Below are positions 1 to 5,715 of a stretch of DNA of 11,472 nucleotides, piece by piece. How positions within the stretch are numbered: position 1 is the first letter of the stretch; the number at the start of each line of letters is the position of its first letter. Under the pieces are notes generated by a model. That model worked only from the letters and a program-made list of their open reading frames with translations. It ran no database searches and was not told the DNA's origin. Where the stretch lies: the NCBI GenBank assembly GCA_001603055.1, contig LVAZ01000381.1, forward strand, positions 1 to 11,472, read 5' to 3'. Source of the DNA: Victivallales bacterium Lenti_02. Its GTDB lineage: Bacteria; Verrucomicrobiota; Lentisphaeria; Oligosphaerales; Lenti-02. The position numbers and the translations under genes are program-made.

Positions 1-1518
1 GTCGATCAGGGGCAGGTCCTGGCCCAGGTCCAGGACGGCGCGGGCGTTTTTGGCGACAGCGGCCTCGAACAGGGGTTGCATGGCGAGAATGAGGTTGTTG
101 ACTTGCAGGGGGGCGATGCGGAGGGCGTTTTTCCCGGCGTAGGCCAGCATCTGGGAGGCGAGGTCGGCGGCGGAGCGTCCCGCCCGGCGGATTTCCCGGA
201 CGCAGTGGCTCCCTTCCGCGGTGAGGTGTTCGGCCAGCAGGAAATCGGCATTGCCGAGGATGGTCTGGAGGAGGTTGTTGAAGTCGTGGGCGATGCCGGC
301 GGCCATGTGGCCGAGGCCCTTGAGTTTCTCCGACATCATGATTTGCCGTTCGAGGCGGCGACGGTCGTCCATTTCCCGCTGGAGGCTGGTGTTGGTTTCG
401 CGCAGCTCGGCGGTGGCGGCGTTGACTTGGATTTGGAGTTCGTCGCGGGAGCGGACGAGCAGTTCCTGGGCCCGCAGGCGGTCGGTGATGTCGGTCGCGC
501 TGGTCAGGAAGAAGCGTTTGCCGCCGGAGGAGACCCCGGTGACGGCCAGCTCCACCGGCACGGTGCTGCCGTTGCTCAGGCGCGCTTCGGTCCGGGCGAT
601 TCTCAGGCGCTCCCCGAGTTCCGGGCTGGGGAGGTTGCCGACGGTGAACAGTTCGGCGGTGGGTTTGCCGACGAGATTCGCTTCGGACTGGTTGAACAGG
701 GTGGCGGCGGTCTGGTTGGCCTCGACCACCCGGCGGTCTTCGTCTTCGAGCAGGAAGGCGCTGGCGGCCTGGGCGAAGAGGGTCCGGTAGCAGCGCTCCC
801 GGTCGCGGAGCTGCTCGTTCTGCCGGGCGATATGGTCGAGCATGTGGTTGAAGCTGTCGACCAGCGTGCCGATTTCGTCGTTGGCCTGTTTGCGGGCGCG
901 GACCGAGGAGGGGCCTTCCTGGATGGTGCGGTCGGCGGCTTGCGCCAGGGCGAGGATGGGGCGGGTCATGACGCGCTGGAGCAGCCAGGCGACCAGCACG
1001 GCGAGGGCGGTTGCCATCAGATAGAGATAGAAGCACCAGTAGAGGATTTCACGGAGGCGTGCCCGGAACTGGTCGAGGCCGCAGTCCAGCCAGACCGTGC
1101 CGCGCCACTGGCCGGCCAGCTCGATGGGGGCGATCACGACGATCCGGCCGGGCCGCCAGGCATGGTCGGTGCCGTTTCCCGGCAGGGCGGGGCGGGGGGG
1201 CAGGTGGGTGCCGTCGAAGGACTGGTGGACGAAGACCGTGCCGTCGGGCCGTAGCACGGCGGCGACATGCAGGCCGGGCACGGCGCTGAGGGCCAGCAGG
1301 GCGTCGCTGGCTTCCTCGGGGGCGTTGAAGACCAGGGGGGCGGTGAGGTTGTTGGCGGACAACCGGGCGAGGATGCGCAGGTTCTGCACCAGTTCGCGGC
1401 GCATGCCGGTGTACTGGGTGAAGACCAGCAGGGCGGCGAACAGGAGCAGGATGCAGGTGCTGGTCAGGGTGATGGCCAGTTGGATTTTGCATTTGATGGA
1501 ACGGAAGCAGGGTGGCAT
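1..1518 (-). CDS. CHASE8-HAMP-PAS sensor histidine kinase (partial, C-terminus beyond window)
   Basis: This is an inner-membrane sensor kinase; 506 codons are open from ATG 1518 to base 1 with no stop, so it continues outside the window. Visible order: TM1 about residues 12-34; periplasmic domain about 40-157, with a CHASE8-like signature (NNLTAPLVFN, 56-65); TM2 about 158-180; HAMP about 181-235; PAS about 241-347; a coiled-coil linker about 350-392; HisKA with GIAHDFNNLL at 408-417. His411 is the expected phosphorylation site. The HATPase domain, and any receiver domain, lie off the edge. The start follows a strong GGAGG and sits 1 nt after the stop of the YfiR-like gene, which implies translational coupling. 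CHASE8 is the sensor type of YfiN, which YfiR represses, so control by the adjacent YfiR-like protein is a good inference. The phosphorylation target is unknown. Confidence 0.9.
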   Translation of the reverse strand, partial: MPPCFRSIKCKIQLAITLTSTCILLLFAALLVFTQYTGMRRELVQNLRILARLSANNLTAPLVFNAPEEASDALLALSAVPGLHVAAVLRPDGTVFVHQSFDGTHLPPRPALPGNGTDHAWRPGRIVVIAPIELAGQWRGTVWLDCGLDQFRARLREILYWCFYLYLMATALAVLVAWLLQRVMTRPILALAQAADRTIQEGPSSVRARKQANDEIGTLVDSFNHMLDHIARQNEQLRDRERCYRTLFAQAASAFLLEDEDRRVVEANQTAATLFNQSEANLVGKPTAELFTVGNLPSPELGERLRIARTEARLSNGSTVPVELAVTGVSSGGKRFFLTSATDITDRLRAQELLVRSRDELQIQVNAATAELRETNTSLQREMDDRRRLERQIMMSEKLKGLGHMAAGIAHDFNNLLQTILGNADFLLAEHLTAEGSHCVREIRRAGRSAADLASQMLAYAGKNALRIAPLQVNNLILAMQPLFEAAVAKNARAVLDLGQDLPLID

Positions 1519-1519
1519 C

Positions 1520-2083
1520 CTAGAGTTCCTCCTCTCCGGCCGGGGGCGGCTCGGCCAATTTCAGGAGGCGGCTCTCGATGCGCAGCCTGGCGCGGGCCAT
1601 GTTGGCCAGGGAAATCCGGAAGCGCATGCGTTGGTTGCTGAGGTGGAATTCGACGATTCCCCCGGCCTGGCGGAAGCCGGGGTCGGGCGAGAGGGTGAGG
1701 ACGGGACGCTGGGCGGCCTGGGCCAGGAGCGCGTCGCGCTGCCCGGGGGGCAGCCCGTGGATCACCAGGGCGTGGCAGGGCTCGGGCAGCGCCTCGCCGG
1801 AGGCCAGATGGACGACGCGGACGGGGCGCTCGCCCAGCTTGCGCCGGGCCAGGGCGGCGAAGGTGTCGAGAGGCGGGCCGGCTTCGGCGATAACGAAGAT
1901 CGAATCCGGCCCGGCGGCTTCCCGGGGCCAGTTGGTGAAGAGGCAGAAGTTGTAGACGAAGGCGGCGAGCAGGGCCTCGGGCTCGGCGGTTCTGGGCTCC
2001 GGCTGCCCCCGGCCGGGGAGCGCCAGCAACAGGAATCCCGCCAGGCAGGTCCGGAGCGCGAGGTTGGCGGGGGGTGGGGACAT
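1520..2083 (-). CDS. YfiR-family (DUF4154) periplasmic protein
   Basis: A 187-residue exported protein. Residues 8-27 form a hydrophobic signal peptide. The family's hallmarks follow: a start helix EALLAAFVYNFCLFTNWP (37-54 region), PVLTLSPDPGF (127-137), GGIVEFHL (141-148) and a final helix LRIESRLLKLA (167-177). In Pseudomonas, YfiR is a periplasmic repressor of the CHASE8 diguanylate cyclase YfiN and responds to redox or envelope stress. Here the next gene encodes a CHASE8 histidine kinase, so repression or gating of that kinase is inferred. Only two cysteines (47 and 103) remain in the mature part, so at most one disulfide is possible. The reading frame is open upstream to 2479, but that stretch overlaps the receptor gene; ATG 2083, directly before the signal peptide and 5 nt after the receptor stop, is the sensible start. 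Confidence 0.88.
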   Translation of the reverse strand: MSPPPANLALRTCLAGFLLLALPGRGQPEPRTAEPEALLAAFVYNFCLFTNWPREAAGPDSIFVIAEAGPPLDTFAALARRKLGERPVRVVHLASGEALPEPCHALVIHGLPPGQRDALLAQAAQRPVLTLSPDPGFRQAGGIVEFHLSNQRMRFRISLANMARARLRIESRLLKLAEPPPAGEEEL

Positions 2084-2088
2084 GGGCT

Positions 2089-4104
2089 CTAGAATTGAAT
2101 GGCGAGCTGGACGTGGACCGCTCGCTGCACCTTGGTACTGGCCGTGGGCAGAAGGGTGGAGGGATAGTATTCGGCATGGCTGCTGGACAGCAGATTCTGC
2201 CCGGCGACGGTCAGCTCGTAGCGCGGGGCGAAGCGCCAGCGCAGGCTGGCGTCGAGCGCGGCATAGGACGAGACGGTGTAGGCGGCCACGTCGTTGATGT
2301 TGTCCACGTACCGCGCCCAGAGATTGAGGTCCAGGTTGCGGGTGAGCTGGAAGGAGGAAAGCACGCCGGCCTGATGGCGGGGCGCATCCTTCTCGTTCCA
2401 GGCGTCGTTGAAGTAGTCGATGCCGTGGCGCGGGTGTTCGTGGACGCGCATCAGGGTGTAGGTGAAATCGAGTTTCCACCAGGGGGCGGGCTGATAGCGC
2501 AGAGCGACCTCGAGGCCGTAGGTCGAGGCGTCCAGCCCGTTGATGGCGACCAGCCGTTCGGCGAGGGTGCCCTTGCTGGCCGCCTCGTATTCCAGGGTGA
2601 TGAGGTTGGAGTAGTCATGATAGTACAGGGTCAGATCAAGGGAGAGTTCTCTGGCGAGCAGGAGACGGGTGCCGAGTTCGTAGGCGGTCAGTTGCTCGGG
2701 ATCGAGGTTGGTCGAGCCGACGAAGGCGGCGGTGTAGAGGGGCGGCAACTGGCCCCGCACCAGCCAGCGTTCGGCGGTGAACTCCATGCGGGAGGGGATG
2801 CGCACGGCGCGGGAGACGCCGGCCCACCAGGTCTGGCGCTCGGTGGGGGTGAAGGCCAGCCGGGCGCTGGGCTGGACTTCCCAGCCGTTGCGGTCGGTCC
2901 GCTCGAAGCGGCTGCCGAGGGTGAGGGAGAGCCGGTTCGGGAGCAGCGTGATCTCGTCCTGCACGAAGAGGCCCAGGGTTTCGACGCTCTGCCGTTCGCC
3001 GGCGAACTGGATGTATTCGGAGCCCCGGATGCGGTCGCGGACCAGTTTGTAGTCGGCGCCCCAGATGACGTCGTGGCGGTCGTTCCCGAGGGGCAGCCGG
3101 TGCTCGAATTCGAGCGCGTAGGTGCGCCGCTCGTCGTGGAGGCTGATTTCCCGGCGTTCCTGGAACTGGTGGTAGGCCCGCAGGGACCAGTGCGAGCGGG
3201 GGCCGAGTTCGTGCCGCCAGTCGGCCAGCAGGTGGGCGCCCCTGGTGCGCATGTCCTCGGGCAGGGCGCGGGAGCCGGGCCATTGGAGCGGCGCGGCGGG
3301 GTCGGAGGCGAGCAGGGTCTGGCCGACCGCGCCGCGGAAGAGGTCGCCCTGGAGGGTGAGCAGGTCGTCGGGGGTGAGCTGCCGTTCGAGGCGGAGGCCG
3401 CCCCGCGCCTCGCGCCAGTCGTCCTCGGCGGGGAGCCCGAGCCTGCCTTTGGCGGCGTCGCGTTCGAAGCCCTGGAGGTAGGCCCGGTAGGCGGTGTCCT
3501 CGTCGAGCCGTCCGGCGTGCTGGAGCAGGCCGTAGGCCCGCTCCTCGGTGCCGGTGCCCAGGGTGAGCCGGGTGCCGGGCAGGGCGGCCGCCGGCTGGGT
3601 GATGATGTTGATGACTCCGCCGACGGCGTTGGAGCCCCAGGTCGAGCCGCCGGGCCCGCGGATCACCTCGATGCGTTTCACCTCCTCGATGGGGATGTTC
3701 AGCATCTCCCATTCGGTGCCGGAAAAGGTCGAGCTGTAGACGCTGCGCCCGTCGACCAGCACCTGCATCTGGCGGGCGAAGCGCCCGTTGTAGCCGCGCG
3801 GGGAGACAGCCCATTTGCCGGACTCGATGCGGGCCACCTGCATGCCGGGCACCAGGCGCAGCGCTTCCGGCAGGCTGCGCACGCCGCTCCGCCGCAGGTC
3901 GTCCGCCGTGATGACGAAGACGGCGGACGGGGTGCCTGCCAGAGTCCGTTCGACCCGCGTGGCCGTGGTGACGGGGATATTCATGAGCTGCTCGATGCTG
4001 AGATCGAGCAGGCTTTCCGGGGCGAGGATTTCCTCGCTCCGGGCCGGGCGGTTCCACAGGCTGAGAAGAGCGCAGAGCGCGAGGATGGCGCGGAGACGGC
4101 GCAT
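2089..4104 (-). CDS. TonB-dependent outer-membrane receptor
   Basis: A 671-residue outer-membrane receptor that should import or sense a ligand using TonB energy. Residues 1-23 are a signal peptide. A short acidic-hydrophobic segment, LLDLSIEQLMNIPVTTATR (about 32-50), precedes the plug and may include the TonB box. The plug domain covers about 55-172: AVFVITADDLRRSG, SLPEALRLVPGMQV, VLVDGRSVY, RIEVIRGPGGSTWGSNAVGG and VINIIT are all typical. The rest is a 22-strand-type barrel rich in alternating aromatics, closing with GQNLLSS and a terminal phenylalanine (AIQF), the usual barrel-assembly signal. The DLS-x-EQLMNI plus plug style is that of receptors often found beside DUF4154 proteins. The ligand cannot be read from sequence; generic vitamin B12 or colicin labels would not be safe. 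It starts 6 nt after the hydrolase stop and ends 5 nt before the YfiR-like gene. Confidence 0.93.
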   Translation of the reverse strand: MRRLRAILALCALLSLWNRPARSEEILAPESLLDLSIEQLMNIPVTTATRVERTLAGTPSAVFVITADDLRRSGVRSLPEALRLVPGMQVARIESGKWAVSPRGYNGRFARQMQVLVDGRSVYSSTFSGTEWEMLNIPIEEVKRIEVIRGPGGSTWGSNAVGGVINIITQPAAALPGTRLTLGTGTEERAYGLLQHAGRLDEDTAYRAYLQGFERDAAKGRLGLPAEDDWREARGGLRLERQLTPDDLLTLQGDLFRGAVGQTLLASDPAAPLQWPGSRALPEDMRTRGAHLLADWRHELGPRSHWSLRAYHQFQERREISLHDERRTYALEFEHRLPLGNDRHDVIWGADYKLVRDRIRGSEYIQFAGERQSVETLGLFVQDEITLLPNRLSLTLGSRFERTDRNGWEVQPSARLAFTPTERQTWWAGVSRAVRIPSRMEFTAERWLVRGQLPPLYTAAFVGSTNLDPEQLTAYELGTRLLLARELSLDLTLYYHDYSNLITLEYEAASKGTLAERLVAINGLDASTYGLEVALRYQPAPWWKLDFTYTLMRVHEHPRHGIDYFNDAWNEKDAPRHQAGVLSSFQLTRNLDLNLWARYVDNINDVAAYTVSSYAALDASLRWRFAPRYELTVAGQNLLSSSHAEYYPSTLLPTASTKVQRAVHVQLAIQF

Positions 4105-4110
4105 GTCGGC

Positions 4111-5322
4111 TTAGTTTCCCGGCTTTGGCAGGGGGTGGCCGGCCGCCAGGACGGCCCGCAGCTCGAAACGGGTTCCTTCGCTCTCGGCCGCCTTGTCGGG
4201 CAGCAGCTCGAGCCGCAGCAGGTGCTCGCCGTTGGGGACGCGGGGCAGGACGCCGGGGGCCGAGTAGCCGCCCCAGGTGGCCGCGAACCAGGCGTCGAAC
4301 ACCTGCGGCGGCTGGTCGTCGAGGGTGACCTTGATCCGGCCCATGTCCTTGCGGATGCGGTGGAAGACGAGGATGAACTGCTCGCCGGCGAGGCGGTATT
4401 CCAGGACGCTGCCGGGCTGGTCGGCGACCCAGACCGGTCCGAAGGGGCCTGTTTCCTGCCGCGTCCAGCCCTGGTTGGCCGTCGGCGCCAGAGTCGCCGC
4501 GTTGTACAGGGCGGTGAATTCGAAGAGGTCGGTGTGCAGGGGCGCGGGCAGGGGAGGGATGATGGGCGGGGCGGCATCGACATCCCCGGGGAGGGCGGCC
4601 AGCAAATCCTCGAGCACGGCGATGACGAAGTCGGCGCAGAGTTTGTGGCCGGGGTCGTTGGGATGGACCTCGTCGGCGATGATGTCCTCCCAGGCCAGGC
4701 GGCCCGCCTCGATTTCCGGCCACATGGCGTCGCGGAAGCTGACCATGGGCAGGCCGTAATGCTTGCCGACCGGGATGTGCCGGGCCTGGCGGTTGCTGCC
4801 GTTCCGAGACATGGTGAAGAGCAGCATCAGCCCCGGCTGGCGGGGGGATTTCAGAATCTGCCGGACCAGCCCCTCGATGGTCTCGTCGGTCAGCGGTTCG
4901 TCCGGATCGTTGACGGCGTATTCGGCGACGACGAAATCCGGCTTCAGCTCGAGCAGATGGGCCTGGGCGCGGTGGGCGCCGAGGGCCGAGCCGGTGGCGC
5001 CGATGCCCGCGTTCACGAAGCGCACCTCGCTCTGCGGAAACCGGGCCCGCCACCAGGCCCCGACCTGCTCGCCCCAGCGCAGTTCGGGGCGCGACGCCTT
5101 GGCCCCCTGGGTGATGGAGCCGCCGATCACCCCGATGACGACCGGCTCCCCCCGGCGCGCGCGGGCCAGGGCATGCTGGATGCGGGCCGGATTGCCGGGA
5201 TCGACCAGAGAACGGGAAATCAGCGTCGGCGAGGCCATGGCCGGACCTTTCGCTTCGTCGGCGCCAAGCGCGGCTGTGCCGCTGGCAACCAGGACCAATC
5301 CCAGAAAAGCGCCTGATTTCAT
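4111..5322 (-). CDS. Exported SGNH/GDSL-type hydrolase with C-terminal beta-rich domain
   Basis: A 403-residue secreted esterase or deacetylase-like enzyme and first gene of the minus-strand operon. Residues 1-20 form a signal peptide ending ALGAD. SGNH blocks are visible: block I VIGGSIT with nucleophile Ser69; block II NAGIGATGS (104-112) with the oxyanion glycine; block III YAVNDPD with Asn138, where the usual glycine before ND is replaced by Ala-Val; block V DEVHPNDPGH with Asp217 and His220. Residues about 262-395 form a second, beta-rich domain (SVLEYRLAGEQFILVF, IKVTLDD) that could bind carbohydrate. Substrate is unknown; acyl groups on a polysaccharide or peptidoglycan are plausible. 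The frame is open to a TTG at 5379, but ATG 5322 sits directly at the signal peptide and is preferred, although its Shine-Dalgarno (AAGAG) is weak and very close. Confidence 0.87.
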   Translation of the reverse strand: MKSGAFLGLVLVASGTAALGADEAKGPAMASPTLISRSLVDPGNPARIQHALARARRGEPVVIGVIGGSITQGAKASRPELRWGEQVGAWWRARFPQSEVRFVNAGIGATGSALGAHRAQAHLLELKPDFVVAEYAVNDPDEPLTDETIEGLVRQILKSPRQPGLMLLFTMSRNGSNRQARHIPVGKHYGLPMVSFRDAMWPEIEAGRLAWEDIIADEVHPNDPGHKLCADFVIAVLEDLLAALPGDVDAAPPIIPPLPAPLHTDLFEFTALYNAATLAPTANQGWTRQETGPFGPVWVADQPGSVLEYRLAGEQFILVFHRIRKDMGRIKVTLDDQPPQVFDAWFAATWGGYSAPGVLPRVPNGEHLLRLELLPDKAAESEGTRFELRAVLAAGHPLPKPGN

Positions 5323-5370
5323 GCTCTTATTCTTTGTTTGTGAGATGAATACATCGGAATGCCGAAAAAA

Positions 5371-5405
5371 ACTATGCAATATCCTGCGGGAGACTCCGAG
5401 GTCAA
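5371..5405 (-). promoter_or_regulatory. Candidate promoter of the hydrolase-receptor-YfiR-kinase operon
   Basis: On the minus strand, TTGACC (5405-5400) matches the -35 consensus in 5 of 6 positions. GATATT (5383-5378) follows after a 16-nt spacer and matches the -10 in 4 of 6. Initiation would fall near 5371, giving a leader of about 49 nt before ATG 5322. The leader is markedly AT-richer than the rest of the window. This is a consensus match by eye only. Confidence 0.4.
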
Positions 5406-5456
5406 GCCGGGCGGGGCAAGTCGCATTTTCCCGGCGGATTTTGTGGCGGTCGGGGA

Positions 5457-5484
5457 TTGCGCGGCGGCGCGGGCGGGCTATAGT
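5457..5484 (+). promoter_or_regulatory. Sigma-70-type promoter of the SRP RNA gene
   Basis: TTGCGC (5457-5462), a 16-nt GC-rich spacer, and TATAGT (5479-5484, 5 of 6 with the -10 consensus). The spacing places initiation at about 5491, exactly where the base-paired end of the SRP RNA begins, so promoter and RNA support each other. The promoter lies about 50 bp from the opposing -35 of the minus-strand operon, making this a compact divergent control region. Confidence 0.65.
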
Positions 5485-5490
5485 TGGCTT

Positions 5491-5618
5491 TTACCGTCGC
5501 CGTCCCTTTTGGGACCTATGCGGCAGTGACGCTGTGAACCGGGTCAGGCGGGGAACCGAGCAGCCCTAAGCAGTAGACCTGGGCGCTGTAGGACACCTGA
5601 TCCGGGCGGCGGCGGTAC
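5491..5618 (+). ncRNA. ffs: Bacterial signal recognition particle RNA (4.5S type)
   Basis: This is the RNA scaffold of the SRP, binding Ffh for co-translational membrane targeting. The Ffh-binding domain IV is unmistakable at about 5532-5573: it has the GGTCAGG strand, a CGG stem capped by a GGAA tetraloop and closed by CCG, then AGCAGCC and a closing GCAG. The ends pair as well: 5492-5505 with 5604-5617 gives 14 consecutive pairs including two G-T wobbles. Inner segments also pair (5515-5519 with 5588-5592; 5523-5528 with 5584-5589), so the whole transcript folds into one long rod. The length is about 128 nt, a little longer than the E. coli 4.5S RNA. There is no sign of an Alu domain. The exact 5' and 3' ends are estimated from the helix and promoter. 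It sits just upstream of dnaX, a common location. Confidence 0.92.
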
Positions 5619-5624
5619 TTTTTT
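5604..5624 (+). terminator. Probable terminator of the SRP RNA (terminal stem plus T run)
   Basis: The 3' strand of the GC-rich terminal stem (5604-5617) is followed at once by six T residues (5619-5624). The stem is long-range, closing the whole RNA, so it may act as an intrinsic terminator or merely mark the mature end. No other promoter is obvious before dnaX, so some readthrough into dnaX is possible. Confidence 0.45.
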
Positions 5625-5715
5625 CGGCGCGGCGTCGCGAGGGCGGTTCCCGCCCCGTCCGCCGCCGCCGGTCGGGCCGCGCGGAGACAGTCACCCCGTC
5701 AGCGAGAAGAAGCTC
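5625..5715 (+). other. GC-rich spacer / dnaX leader with a short hairpin
   Basis: The stretch between the SRP RNA and dnaX has no open gene and no recognisable -35/-10 pair. It contains one 6-bp perfect hairpin (5641-5646 with 5650-5655, 3-nt loop) without a following T run, so it is not a convincing terminator. A purine-rich GAGAAG near 5704-5709 is the likely ribosome binding site for dnaX ATG 5716. Confidence 0.4.

Noticed and set aside
76..1254. A 392-codon plus-strand open frame at the left end
   Set aside because: It is the complement, codon for codon, of the histidine kinase, whose HAMP, PAS and HisKA motifs read clearly on the minus strand.
1520..2479. A longer 319-residue form of the YfiR-like protein starting at 2479
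   Set aside because: The extra 132 residues are Arg/Pro-rich, overlap the receptor gene in another frame, and would place the signal peptide in the middle of the protein.
2074..5316. A 1080-codon open frame on the plus strand, antisense to the receptor and hydrolase genes
   Set aside because: It is Gly/Ala/Val/Glu-rich with no domain and lies exactly opposite well-recognised genes. Codon bias in GC-rich DNA produces such stop-free antisense frames.
5641..5655. A short perfect hairpin upstream of dnaX as a terminator or riboswitch
   Set aside because: It is only 6 bp with a 3-nt loop and no T run, and such pairings are expected by chance in DNA this GC-rich.
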